DNA of 64,000 nucleotides from Streptomyces goshikiensis (GCF_014650555.1 NZ_BMVE01000015.1:124001-188000); one strand, 5' to 3'; shown: positions 34,788 through 43,554, numbered from the stretch's first letter. The notes: a model not told the origin generated them from the letters alone. Program-made: numbers and translations.

Positions 34788-35258
34788 ATGGCGGAGGAAC
34801 TGGCCCTTCTTGTGGCCGACGTTTTCGAGGCCGCGGGCGCGCTGCGCCGCGCGGGGGAGGCGCTGGCGGGGGCGGAAGGCCAGACACAGGCCCGCTGGCA
34901 GCTGATGAGCGTGGTGAGCGAGGAATCCCTCCCGGTGGCGCGGGCCGCGCGTCGGCTCGGAGTCGCACGCCAGGGCGTGCAGCGCATCGCCAACGAACTC
35001 GTCCGCGACGGCCTGGCGGAATTCCGGGACAATCCCGACCACCGGACCTCCTCCCTGCTCGCCCTGACCCCCAGCGGCCGACGGGCTCTGGAGGCGATCA
35101 CTACCCGCGCCGAGGCGGCGCACCGGGTGATGGGGGAGGGGATTGCGCAGGCCGATCTCGCGACCCTGCGGGCGCTGCTGCGGCGGTTGACGGAACAGAC
35201 GGATCAGTGGGCCGAAGCCGAAGCCGAAGCCGGGACCGGCGCCGAGGCGGGGGAGTGA
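34788..35258 (+). CDS. MarR-family transcriptional regulator
   Basis: A 156-residue regulator with winged-helix core VARAARRLGVARQGVQRIAN and the wing DNPDHRTSSLLALTPSGRRA. GGGAGGAG precedes the ATG at 34788 by 7 nt. The C-terminus is a low-complexity Glu/Ala run (AEAEAEAGTGAEAGE). It diverges from the DUF1398 gene around a 16-bp palindrome, so autoregulation is likely. Confidence 0.9.
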   Translation: MAEELALLVADVFEAAGALRRAGEALAGAEGQTQARWQLMSVVSEESLPVARAARRLGVARQGVQRIANELVRDGLAEFRDNPDHRTSSLLALTPSGRRALEAITTRAEAAHRVMGEGIAQADLATLRALLRRLTEQTDQWAEAEAEAGTGAEAGE

Positions 35259-35310
35259 AGCGCGGCACCCGTTCCCGCGCCGCGACCGACCGCCAGCCGG
35301 AGTAGATCTG

Positions 35311-35358
35311 TCGGCGCCTCGTCGGTGGCTCATCGGTGCTGTCGGTGAGATGTCGGTG
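35311..35358 (+). promoter_or_regulatory. Five TCGG(T/C)G direct repeats upstream of the FAD monooxygenase
   Basis: TCGGCG at 35311 and TCGGTG at 35322, 35333, 35342 and 35353 are spaced 11, 11, 9 and 11 bp, so most face the same side of the helix. A TTGACA box follows at 35363-35368. Hexamer repeats at 11-bp intervals ahead of a promoter are the known pattern of SARP-type binding sites, although the core sequence here differs from the classical TCGAG. Confidence 0.5.
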
Positions 35359-35426
35359 GGAGTTGACACCGTTCGAGAGGTCCTGCCGGTACCCATCCGG
35401 CGTGGACTTCCAGGAGGGGATCTCTC

Positions 35427-36998
35427 GTGCATGACGTAATGATCGTGGGAGCCGGTCCGGTCGGTCTGGCCCTCGCCTGCGAGCTCGGCCTCGCGGGCTG
35501 TTCCGTGCTGGTGCTCGAACAGGAGCCGGGGCCCGGCTCCCCGTTACGGGCTGCCCCGCTCGGGAGGCGGGGGCTGTCCGCCGCCTCGGTCGAGGCGTTC
35601 TACCGGCGCGGAATGCTGGAACCGCTGCTGTCGGCGTCCGGCGCCCAAGACGTGTTCGGCGCTGTCCCCGAAGCGGGCGCGCCGTCACGTCCCCGGCTCG
35701 CCGGCCACTTCGCCGGCATGATGCTCGACGGGTCCCGGGTCGATGTAGCCGCCATGCCGTTCCGGCTTCCCAGCCCGGCGCTCGAATCCGTGATGACGGA
35801 CCTCGAAGCGGTCGAGACGGTGCTGTCCGAGCAGGCGTCCAAGCTCGGCGTGGACGTCAGGCGCGGCGTCCAGGTCTCGGCCGTCTCCCAGAACGGGGAG
35901 AGCGTCGTCGCCCGGGCCGGCGCGGACGCGTACGAGGCGCGCTGGCTCGTCGGCTGCGACGGCGGCCGCAGTACGGTGCGAAGGCTCGCGGGCTTCGAAT
36001 TCACAGGCACTGAGCCGCAGTTCACCGGCTACACCATGCGAGTCACCCTCGCGGATCCCGAGAAGCTGAGCCTCGGGTTCAACCTGACGCCGACGGGCAT
36101 GTACATCAGGATGCCCGCCGACGGGCACGTCGCCATGATGGACTTCGACGGCGGCGCGTTCGATCGCTCGCGGCCGCCGACCCGCGACCACCTCCAGGCG
36201 GTGCTGCGCCGCGTGTCCGGCACCGACGTGACCATCCGCGAGGTCCACATCGTCTCCAGTTTCACCGATCGGGCGATGCAGACGACGGCCTACCGGCGCG
36301 GGCGCGTCCTGCTCGCGGGCGACGCCGCCCACATCCACTCCCCCCTGGGGGGCCAGGGGCTGAACACCGGCCTCGGCGACGCGGTGAACCTGGGGTGGAA
36401 GCTCGCGGCGACCGTGCGCGGGCACGCGCCGGACGGGCTCCTCGACACCTATGCCGGCGAGCGCCATCCGATCGGTGCGGCGGTGCTGGACTGGTCGCGC
36501 GCCCAGGTGGCGACCATGCGGCCGGACCCGTACGCCCAGGCGATCCAGGCAGTGGTCCGCGATCTCATCGGGACCCGTGACGGAGCGACCTACGTGGTCG
36601 GGAAGCTGTCGGGATCGTGGATCCGGTACGACCTCGGCAGCGAGCATCCACTGGTGGGCCGCAGCGCCCCCGACTTCTGTCTGGAGGACGGCGCCCGCCT
36701 CGGTGAACTCATGGAGGACGGACGGGGGGTGCTGCTCGATTTCAGCATCGACCGACGCCTGCACGCTTCGGCGGCGGGCTGGGAGGGCCGGATACGCTAC
36801 GCGGCCGGCGCGGCGAGGGATGACCTCGGGTCGGGTGCCGTGCTGGTGCGGCCCGACGGGGTGGTCGCCTGGGCGGGGGACCAGCACCCTGACCGGGAGG
36901 AGTTCGCGCGGGCCGCGAGCCGTTGGTTCGGCGCTCCGGCCGCATCCGGATCCACGGACTCTGCCCGGCCCGAACCCGTGTGCTTGCCGCATCCCTGA
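35427..36998 (+). CDS. FAD-dependent aromatic monooxygenase (polyketide-hydroxylase type)
   Basis: A 523-residue flavoprotein hydroxylase; GTG start preceded by AGGAGGGGA. The FAD motif GAGPVGLALACELGLAG is at residues 8-24. The DG motif is in LVGCDGGRSTVRRLAG and the second FAD motif in RVLLAGDAAHIHSPLGGQGL followed by NTGLGDAVNLGWKL. The C-terminal ~120 residues form the thioredoxin-like domain of phenol-hydroxylase-type enzymes (RSAPDFCLEDGARLGELM). Relatives hydroxylate aromatic polyketides or confer antibiotic inactivation. Ends in a terminator shared with the convergent protease gene. Confidence 0.92.
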   Translation: MHDVMIVGAGPVGLALACELGLAGCSVLVLEQEPGPGSPLRAAPLGRRGLSAASVEAFYRRGMLEPLLSASGAQDVFGAVPEAGAPSRPRLAGHFAGMMLDGSRVDVAAMPFRLPSPALESVMTDLEAVETVLSEQASKLGVDVRRGVQVSAVSQNGESVVARAGADAYEARWLVGCDGGRSTVRRLAGFEFTGTEPQFTGYTMRVTLADPEKLSLGFNLTPTGMYIRMPADGHVAMMDFDGGAFDRSRPPTRDHLQAVLRRVSGTDVTIREVHIVSSFTDRAMQTTAYRRGRVLLAGDAAHIHSPLGGQGLNTGLGDAVNLGWKLAATVRGHAPDGLLDTYAGERHPIGAAVLDWSRAQVATMRPDPYAQAIQAVVRDLIGTRDGATYVVGKLSGSWIRYDLGSEHPLVGRSAPDFCLEDGARLGELMEDGRGVLLDFSIDRRLHASAAGWEGRIRYAAGAARDDLGSGAVLVRPDGVVAWAGDQHPDREEFARAASRWFGAPAASGSTDSARPEPVCLPHP

Positions 36999-37008
36999 CG
37001 GTGAGCGG

Positions 37009-37043
37009 GCGGTGCCCGGAGCCTTCGAGGCTCCGGGCACCGC
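37009..37043. terminator. Perfect 15-bp stem-loop between convergent genes
   Basis: GCGGTGCCCGGAGCC at 37009-37023 pairs exactly with 37029-37043 around a TTCGA loop. It sits in the 79-bp gap between the stop codons of the monooxygenase and the M4 protease, so it can terminate both transcripts. Confidence 0.85.
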
Positions 37044-37077
37044 GCTTCAGGTCATGGCCGATCGGCCGGTCGGCCGG

Positions 37078-39114
37078 TCAGAACGTGAGCTTGAAGTCGG
37101 TGATCGTGCCGACGTCGCCGGCTCCCTTGTCCTGGACCTTCAGCTTCCAGGTGCCGTTGGCCGCGGCGGCCGCGGCGTTCACCGTGTACGTCTTGTCCAG
37201 GTTCGCCTTGGAGTCGGACGAGGAGTTCTGCAGGCGGAACGAGGTCCCGTTGGGGGCCACGAGGTCGATCTGGAGGTCGCCGATGTAGGTGTGGGTGATC
37301 TTCACACCGACCTTGAGGGCGCTCGGCGCGTTACCGGTGACACCGCTGACGGTGACCGACGAAGTGACCGCGGGGCCCGGGGAGTCCGGGATGGCCACCC
37401 GGGACGTGCTCTCGAAGACCTTCCCCGGGGTGGTGGTGCCGGTCGAGCGGGTGCCCACGTTCACGGCGGCCCAGGCGTCGGTGACGGTCTTGACCTCGGC
37501 GCTGCCGGCCCCGTACAGCTCGGTCGCCGCGGCGATCGTGCCGGCACGCGCACCCGCGTAGTCCGTGCTGGAGTTGAACTTGGTCGTGAGCGCCTTGTAC
37601 CAGATGAGCTGCGCCTTGTCCCGGCCGATACCGGTGACGGGCAGGCCGTCGGAGGTCGGCGAGTCGTAGCTGACCCCGTTCACCGTCTTGGCGCCCGAGC
37701 CCTCGGAGGCCAGGTAGAACCAGTGGTTGGCCGGGCCCGAGGAGTAGTGGACGTCGAGGTTGCCGATCCCGGCGTACCACGCGTCCTTGGAGCCGCCGTC
37801 CTTGCTCGGCTTGTCCATGTAGCGCAGCGGGGTGCCGTCGCCGTTGATGTCGATCTGCTCGCCGATGAGGTAGTTGCCGCGCGCGCTGGGGTTGTTCGCG
37901 TAGAACTCGACGGACGTGCCCATGATGTCCGAGGTCGCCTCGTTCAGGCCGCCCGACTCGTCGCTGTACTCAAGCCCGGCGGTGGCGGCGGTGACGCCGT
38001 GGGTCATCTCGTGACCGGCGACGTCCAGCGAGGTCAGCGGGTCGTTGTTGCCCGTTCCGTCGCCGTAGGTCATGCAGAAGCAGCCGTCGTCCCAGAACGC
38101 GTTGACGTACGCGTTGCCGTAGTGGACCCGGGAGTAGGCGGCGACGCCGTCGCCGCGGATCCCGGAGCGGCCGAGGACGTTCTTGTAGAAGTCCCAGGTG
38201 ACCCCGGCGCCGTAGGCGGCGTCGGCGCCCGCGGTGGCGGCGTTGGAGTTGGCGCCGTTGCCCCAGGTGTCGTTGGACTGGCTGAAGAGCGAACCCGTGC
38301 CGGACGTACCGCGGTTCAGGTTGTACGTCTTGTGCCCGCCGCGGCCCGCGTCGTTTAGCGTGAAGTTCGAACCGGACGTCGACGTGCCGAGGGTGACCTG
38401 GCCGCTGTAGTGGGTGTTGCCGACACCGGTCTCGATGCCCTGCCACTGGTGGAGCTTGGCGCCCGTCTTGGCGTCGGTGATCACGTGGAGCTGGTTGGGG
38501 GTGCCGTCGTCCTGGAGACCGCCGATGACGGTCTCGTAGGCCAGGGTCGGCACGCCCTTCGCCATCCACACGATCTTGCGGGGCGCGGCCTCGGCCTTGT
38601 CGGCCTTGGAGCCGATCGCCTTCGCGGCGTCGAGGGCCTTCGCGGAGGCGGCCGCCGGAGCGTCGGCCGGGGCGGAGACGGAGACGCCCTGCAGCTCGGC
38701 GGCGGATGCCTTGGCGACGCTCTGCGTCCGGTCGGCGGCCGTGCGGTTGACGACCAGGTCGCCGCCGAGGACGGGGAGTCCCTCGTACGTACGCTCGTAC
38801 CGGGTGTGGGTGGTACCGTCCTGGTCCTTGACCACGTCGTGGACGAGGAGCTTCTCCTGGGGGCTGAGGCCGAGCTCCTGGGCCGTGGCGGCCGTGGTGC
38901 CCTGCGCCTTGGCTATGAGCTCGGCGCGCTGGGAGGGGGAGAGCTGGGCGGGCAGCGCGCCCGGGTTGGGGACGGACCGGCCCTGGGAGGCGGTCGTGTT
39001 CGACTCCTCGGGCTGCGCGCTGGCGCTGCCGGCCTGGACTCCTACGGTGAGCAGGGCGGCTGCGGTCAGCAGGGCGCTCGTGGCGGTGGCGTTCCGCCGG
39101 TGCGTGGACTTCAC
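37078..39114 (-). CDS. Secreted M4 (thermolysin-family) metalloprotease with FTP propeptide and P domain
   Basis: A 678-residue preproprotein from a GTG start (39114) with GGAG 5 nt upstream. Order: signal peptide (SALLTAAALLTVGVQAGSAS), FTP/PepSY propeptide (TRYERTYEGLPVLGGDLVVN), then peptidase M4. Catalytic HEMTH is at 368-372 and the third zinc ligand Glu is in GGLNEATSD (about 392). A late active-site His is in LDVHYSSGPANHWFYL. The C-terminal P/proprotein convertase domain ends HTYIGDLQIDLVAPNGTSF and DVGTITDFKLTF. It is an extracellular broad-range protease. It diverges from the sedolisin gene. Confidence 0.95.
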   Translation of the reverse strand: MKSTHRRNATATSALLTAAALLTVGVQAGSASAQPEESNTTASQGRSVPNPGALPAQLSPSQRAELIAKAQGTTAATAQELGLSPQEKLLVHDVVKDQDGTTHTRYERTYEGLPVLGGDLVVNRTAADRTQSVAKASAAELQGVSVSAPADAPAAASAKALDAAKAIGSKADKAEAAPRKIVWMAKGVPTLAYETVIGGLQDDGTPNQLHVITDAKTGAKLHQWQGIETGVGNTHYSGQVTLGTSTSGSNFTLNDAGRGGHKTYNLNRGTSGTGSLFSQSNDTWGNGANSNAATAGADAAYGAGVTWDFYKNVLGRSGIRGDGVAAYSRVHYGNAYVNAFWDDGCFCMTYGDGTGNNDPLTSLDVAGHEMTHGVTAATAGLEYSDESGGLNEATSDIMGTSVEFYANNPSARGNYLIGEQIDINGDGTPLRYMDKPSKDGGSKDAWYAGIGNLDVHYSSGPANHWFYLASEGSGAKTVNGVSYDSPTSDGLPVTGIGRDKAQLIWYKALTTKFNSSTDYAGARAGTIAAATELYGAGSAEVKTVTDAWAAVNVGTRSTGTTTPGKVFESTSRVAIPDSPGPAVTSSVTVSGVTGNAPSALKVGVKITHTYIGDLQIDLVAPNGTSFRLQNSSSDSKANLDKTYTVNAAAAAANGTWKLKVQDKGAGDVGTITDFKLTF

Positions 39115-39510
39115 GCGGACTCCATCTGGGTGTGGGGGATGGAACCGGCAGCCGTGATGGGGGCGGCCGGGTGGAGCGTGTGGTGCGGGTGGTGCCAGTG
39201 GGGATGGGGGAGAGGTTGCCAGCGATCTCCATGATCGCCATGGACACGCCAACAATTGGCCAAAAGGTGTCCGGTTTTCACCGCATGGCGTCCGGTCAGC
39301 GGACGTCCGGGGTGGAGCCGATCGGTTCACATGCACCCAACACAGCTGATTTAGGATGTAACTTGCTCCGGACGCGATGCTTCCGGGCGTCTTGCGCATT
39401 CAGGTAAAGCGTTCGGCATCAAGCGTCAAACAGCCTTGTCCTGCACATGCCTTGGCGGGTGAGATCACGGAAGCCGCTTCGAGCGGCGCCACCCCCCAAG
39501 GGAGTCCGCA
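39115..39510. other. Divergent promoter region of the two secreted peptidases
   Basis: This 396-bp gap has several GTCCGG-containing repeats between 39,260 and 39,310 and an AT-rich TTTAGGATGTAA near 39,350 that could hold a -10 box for the sedolisin gene. No gene is seen. Confidence 0.4.
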
Positions 39511-40905
39511 ATGCATTCAGTTCGTCGTACGTGGCCGCGCGCCGCGGCCACTTCGGCCGCCGCCGCAGGCCTCGCGCTCACCGCGGTGGCGGCCGCGCCG
39601 GTGACCGCGACCGTGAGCGCCTCCGCGCACACCTCCGCGCTCCCGCGCACCGCGGCCCGTCCGGCCATCGCCGGGCACCAGCTGATCCGCGCCGTGGGAA
39701 GCCCGCTCTCCACCGAGGAATGCCGGACCAAGTGGAAGATCGCGTGCTACACCCCGCTGCAGTACCGCCAGGCGTACGACCTCAACCCGCTGTACAAGGC
39801 GGGCATCACCGGCAAGGGCCGCACGATCGTCATCGTGGACTCCTTCGGCTCGCCGACCGTCCAGCACGACCTGGACGTCTACAGCAGGCAGTTCGGGATA
39901 CCCAGCACCAAGGTGCAGGTGGTCAAGTGGGGGAACGTCCCGAAGTGGGACCCGAAGAACGACGACATGCTGGGCTGGGCCGGCGAGACCACCCTTGACG
40001 TGGAGATGGCACACGCGGTGGCACCGGACGCGAAGATCGTCCTCGTGGAGACCGGGGTCGCGGAGACCGAAGGCACCACCGGGCTGCCGGAGATGATGGA
40101 CGCAGAGAAGGCCCTGATCGACCGGGGCATCGGCGATGTGATCACGCAGAGCTTCGGCGCGACCGAGAACACCTTCCCCGGCTTCGACAAGGGCGACTTC
40201 TCCAGCATCCGGAAACTGCGCTACGCCTTCGAGGCCGCCGCCCGCAACCACGTCACCGTGCTCGCCTCGTCCGGCGACGGCGGCGCCACCGACAACACGG
40301 CCGACGGCACGGGCTACTACCACGAGCGCGTCAACTCCTGGCCCTCCTCCGATCCGCTGGTGACCTCCGTCGGCGGCACCCAGCTCCACCTGGACGAAGC
40401 GGGCAGGCGGACCGCCCCCGAGAGCGTCTACAACGACAACGGCGCGGGCGGCGGGGGCCAGTCCCACGTCTTCGCCCGCCCGGCCTTCCAGGACGGCGTC
40501 AAGAACGTCGTCGGCGGGCGGCGAGGCACCCCGGACATCTCGATGGCCGCGGCGGTCGACGGCGGCGCGTGGCTGTACTCCAGCTACGACCCGGCGGCCA
40601 CGGGCTGGGAGGTCTCGGGCGGCACCAGCGAGTCCAGCCCGCTGTTCTCCGGCATCGTGGCGCTGGCCGACCAGGCCGCGGGCAAGCGCCTGGGCGACAT
40701 CCACGAGGCGCTGTACCGCCTGTACGGGCGTTCCGCGTACGACCGCTCCACCGGCATCGTCGACGTCAAGGACGGCACGAACAACAGCTACCAGGGGGTC
40801 ACCGGCTACACCGCGGTGAACGGCTACGACATGGCCACCGGCGTCGGCACCCTCGACGCGACCCGCTTCGTGACCGCCCTCGCCCGCGAAGGCCGCCGCG
40901 GCTGA
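39511..40905 (+). CDS. Secreted S53 (sedolisin) peptidase
   Basis: A 464-residue secreted serine-carboxyl peptidase. The signal peptide is the first ~35 residues (AAAAGLALTAVAAAPVTA). The catalytic Glu159 and Asp163 lie in AGETTLDVEMAHAVAP and the nucleophile Ser373 in SGGTSESSPLFSG. An oxyanion Asp is expected in the VLASSGDGGATD stretch. The long N-terminal activation domain of classical kumamolisins is missing, as in other short bacterial sedolisins. AAGGGAG precedes the ATG by 7 nt. Such enzymes work best at acid pH outside the cell. Confidence 0.93.
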   Translation: MHSVRRTWPRAAATSAAAAGLALTAVAAAPVTATVSASAHTSALPRTAARPAIAGHQLIRAVGSPLSTEECRTKWKIACYTPLQYRQAYDLNPLYKAGITGKGRTIVIVDSFGSPTVQHDLDVYSRQFGIPSTKVQVVKWGNVPKWDPKNDDMLGWAGETTLDVEMAHAVAPDAKIVLVETGVAETEGTTGLPEMMDAEKALIDRGIGDVITQSFGATENTFPGFDKGDFSSIRKLRYAFEAAARNHVTVLASSGDGGATDNTADGTGYYHERVNSWPSSDPLVTSVGGTQLHLDEAGRRTAPESVYNDNGAGGGGQSHVFARPAFQDGVKNVVGGRRGTPDISMAAAVDGGAWLYSSYDPAATGWEVSGGTSESSPLFSGIVALADQAAGKRLGDIHEALYRLYGRSAYDRSTGIVDVKDGTNNSYQGVTGYTAVNGYDMATGVGTLDATRFVTALAREGRRG

Positions 40906-41388
40906 CTCGCCCACCGGGTGAAGGCCAACGCGCCCGCCGCTGACAGCCTCGGCCCGGCCGACACCGTCACCACCACCTCCGAGGGCCGGCGCGGCCGCGG
41001 CCACGAGAACGGTCCGCGGACCGGCGGGGCGACCTGACCGGCAGCGCGTATGTACGAGTGCCGTCCGGCCCGGCGGCCTGATCACCGCCGGGCCGGACGG
41101 CACGGTACGCGCCGGCGCGTCGTCGACACCCCGCGCACCCCCGGCGGGCTCCCGGCGGCCCTCCCACCACGCTTCGGCCCAGGGGGCGAAGAGGCGTCCC
41201 CGGCCCATGGGTTCCTCGGGGCCGCTGCTGCCCTGGGCGCTGTCGGCGCCTGAACCTGTGCTCCGCTTCTCCTGCGGGGGTGGGGTGGTGGGGCATGGAC
41301 CGGTCGTGGGTGGGGTAGGTCCTCTCCCTGCTGTTGGTCTTGGTGTCGTGGTTGTACCGGGGCGCCGCTGAGGGGATGAGGAATTCCG
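40906..41388. other. Intergenic region upstream of the histone-like gene
   Basis: A 483-bp gap with a strong hairpin at 41058-41103 and, near 41377, the GAGGAA ribosome binding site of the next gene. No other gene is supported. Confidence 0.45.
41058..41103. terminator. Perfect 19-bp stem-loop downstream of the sedolisin gene
   Basis: The arm at 41058-41076 (GTGCCGTCCGGCCCGGCGG) pairs without mismatch to 41085-41103 around CCTGATCA. It lies 150 bp after the sedolisin stop and is the likely end of that transcript, insulating the downstream gene. Confidence 0.75.
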
Positions 41389-42027
41389 GTGGCAAACAGT
41401 GCGCTCGCATCAACCTCGCAAGCACGGGTCCGGCCCGCGGTGTCCCAGGTCAAGCAGGTGGTGCAAGAGCGCACACGGCGCAGGGCGGACAAGGCTGCGT
41501 GCATCGCGATCGCCGAGGCGGCACAGACGCTGTTGGTGGCCCTGGTCAGCCGCGCGGCGGAGGAAGCGCGGCGCGGTGGCGCGGCGCGGATCCTGCCGTG
41601 GCACATCGGCCGGGCCGTCCAGTCCGCCGAGTTCCGTTCTTCCCCCTTCTTCACGAAGACCACGGCCAGGGCGGCGGACGGAAGTTCGGGCGGTACGGCC
41701 AAGGAGGCACGGCGTGCGGCCCGGGCCGCACGCCTGGACGGCCATGTGAAGGTCAACCCGTTCAGGTCGCTGGTGAAGCGCACCGCCCGCGCCCACGGCA
41801 ACGTGGCGCTCACCGCGCCCTTGGTCGTTGCCCTGTCGGCTTTCGTCCTTGAGGCCGTCAACCAGGTCGCCGACACGGCGGGCGAGGCGGCTGCGAAGAG
41901 CGACGCCACCACCATCACCGCCGACCACGTCCGCACGGCCGTCACCGACCTCCTGGCCGGTGATCTCCAGGCCCGGGCGCTCGCCGCGATCGACGCCGCA
42001 CTGGTCGCGGAAGCACCCGGCGAGTAG
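41389..42027 (+). CDS. Tandem histone-fold protein (H2A-like plus H2B-like doublet)
   Basis: A 212-residue protein; GTG start with GAGGAA 6 nt upstream. Two histone folds are visible. Fold 1 (about residues 18-85) has a long helix, then ARILPWHIGRAV and SAEF, matching the H2A loop-helix R-I-I-P-R-H-x-x-x-A-I and its following acidic E. Fold 2 (about 124-205) has AFVLEAVNQVADTAGEAAAK then SDATTITADHVRTAVTDLLA and GDL; residues 151-193 align without gaps to the H2B segment SFVNDIF...LLPGEL, about 15 of 43 identical by my recollection of human H2B. Basic segments (VQERTRRRADK; KEARRAARAARLDGHVK) precede each fold. Two complementary folds in one chain could form an intramolecular dimer that binds DNA. 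I know no named actinobacterial family for this. Confidence 0.8.
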   Translation: MANSALASTSQARVRPAVSQVKQVVQERTRRRADKAACIAIAEAAQTLLVALVSRAAEEARRGGAARILPWHIGRAVQSAEFRSSPFFTKTTARAADGSSGGTAKEARRAARAARLDGHVKVNPFRSLVKRTARAHGNVALTAPLVVALSAFVLEAVNQVADTAGEAAAKSDATTITADHVRTAVTDLLAGDLQARALAAIDAALVAEAPGE

Positions 42028-42203
42028 CACCGGCACACGGGCAGCGCGGACCATGCTCCCCCTGGGCCGGAATCTCTTGCAGCGGTCGGCGGCCCCGGGT
42101 AGACCCGCGACCCGTACGGTGGGACGGCCCGTGCACGTGGTCGAGTACGGTTCGTCGCGCACCAGGAGTGATGCGACTCCGACGTCGTGGAGCGGTGCGC
42201 GGC

Positions 42204-42677
42204 TCACCTGTGCATGCGGGCGCCCTTGAGGACCTTGTCCACGGAGTTGCGAGGTCCGTGAACGGCGATCCCAACCAGGTCGAGCTGGTCCTTGCCCACC
42301 GCCGCCACCGCTGCCCGGTTCGCCCGGTCGTGGCCGGTGTCGAACAGGTCCGACGTGAACACCGCGGTCGGCAGTCCGCGGCGCGACGCCCGCTCGTGCG
42401 CCGCCGTCACCGCTTCTTTCCCGCCCTCGAACACCAGGACGGGCTGGCGGAACATCGGCAGGTAGGGCGTGCCGTCCGCGTCCTCGTACGGCTCGCCGAC
42501 CAGCTCGGGGAGGACCGTTCCGAGCCCGCTGACGAGGAACGCGGTGACATTCAGCCGCTGCCACGTCTCCAGGTCGTCGCGCAGCAGCACCGCGATCTTG
42601 GTGTCGAAGCGCACGGGCACGTCCGCGCCACCCGCTTCGACCTGCTCGTCGTTCTCGTTCTTCGTCTCGTCGCTCAT
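42204..42677 (-). CDS. DUF2000-type protein
   Basis: A 157-residue cytosolic protein. The core RFDTKIAVLLRDDLETWQRL followed by NVTAFLVSGLG and TPYLPMFRQPVLVFEG is the signature I associate with DUF2000, a small peptidyl-tRNA-hydrolase-like fold of unknown function. It is divergent from the AraC-family gene at 42727 across only 49 bp and so probably shares regulation with it. It is convergent with the histone-like gene, 177 bp between stops. Confidence 0.82.
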   Translation of the reverse strand: MSDETKNENDEQVEAGGADVPVRFDTKIAVLLRDDLETWQRLNVTAFLVSGLGTVLPELVGEPYEDADGTPYLPMFRQPVLVFEGGKEAVTAAHERASRRGLPTAVFTSDLFDTGHDRANRAAVAAVGKDQLDLVGIAVHGPRNSVDKVLKGARMHR

Positions 42678-42726
42678 GGACCGAGACTGCCGGGCACGCC
42701 CACGCGCGGTCTTGTACGTTCTTTGC

Positions 42727-43554
42727 GTGCACCTCCAGCAAGAAGTCTCGGCCTGGCGCCCGCGGGTCGCGGGGGTCGTCGAGGTCTTCCACGCCCGCTT
42801 CACCGCTCACGCGTACCCCATGCACGTCCACGACGAGTGGACCCTGCTGATCGTCGACGACGGCGCGGTCCGCTACGACCTGGACCGCCACCGGCGCGGC
42901 ACGCCGGACGGCACCGTGAGCCTGCTCCCGCCCCAGGTCCCGCACAACGGCTCCGCCGCCACCTCGCACGGGTTCCGCAAGCGCGTCGTCTACCTCGACA
43001 CGACCCTGCTGGACGAGCGCTTCATCGGCGCCGCCGTAGACGGTCCGGACCTCGCCGACCCGGTCCTACGGCGGCGCGTCGGGCAGCTCCACAGGGCCCT
43101 GACCTCTCCCGGTGACGAATTCGAGGCGGAGAGCCGGCTCGCACTGATCGGCGAACGGCTGCACGCGCTGCTCCAGCCGCGCCTCGAACTCCCCGGCGAC
43201 CACACCGCGTCGCACCGTGTCAGCGTCCCCCACGGCACCGCGGGAAGCCTGCGGGAACTCCTCGACGAGCGGGTGGCCGCAGGCCTCTCCCTGTCGGAAG
43301 CGGCCGGTCTGCTCCAAGCCCACCCGGCCCATCTGGTGCGCACGTTCAGCGCCGCCTTCGGCATCGCCCCGCACCAGTACCTCATCTCGCGCCGGGTCGC
43401 CCTGGCCCGCCGGCTGCTCCTCGATGGCCGCCCGGCCGCCGAGGTTGCGGTCGAGGCGGGATTCCACGACCAGCCCCATTTCACACGGCACTTCAAGCGA
43501 GTTGTCGGCACCACCCCCGCGCGCTACGCCCGTTCCGGGAGACCCTGCTGCTGA
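42727..43554 (+). CDS. AraC-family transcriptional regulator
   Basis: A 275-residue regulator from GTG 42727, where the cupin-like ligand domain begins (ARFTAHAYPMHVHDEWTLLI, VSLLPPQVPHNG). The DNA-binding part is LSLSEAAGLLQAHPAHLVRT, ISRRVALARRLLLDGRPAAE and EAGFHDQPHFTRHFKRVVG. TACGTT sits 6 nt before the GTG and no Shine-Dalgarno is visible, so the transcript is probably leaderless. The DUF2000 gene across the short gap is the likely target. Confidence 0.9.
   Translation: MHLQQEVSAWRPRVAGVVEVFHARFTAHAYPMHVHDEWTLLIVDDGAVRYDLDRHRRGTPDGTVSLLPPQVPHNGSAATSHGFRKRVVYLDTTLLDERFIGAAVDGPDLADPVLRRRVGQLHRALTSPGDEFEAESRLALIGERLHALLQPRLELPGDHTASHRVSVPHGTAGSLRELLDERVAAGLSLSEAAGLLQAHPAHLVRTFSAAFGIAPHQYLISRRVALARRLLLDGRPAAEVAVEAGFHDQPHFTRHFKRVVGTTPARYARSGRPCC

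Noticed and set aside
36451..38358. 635-codon plus-strand frame across the monooxygenase end and M4 protease
   Set aside because: It overlaps two well-supported genes and reads as Gly/Val/Arg repeats.
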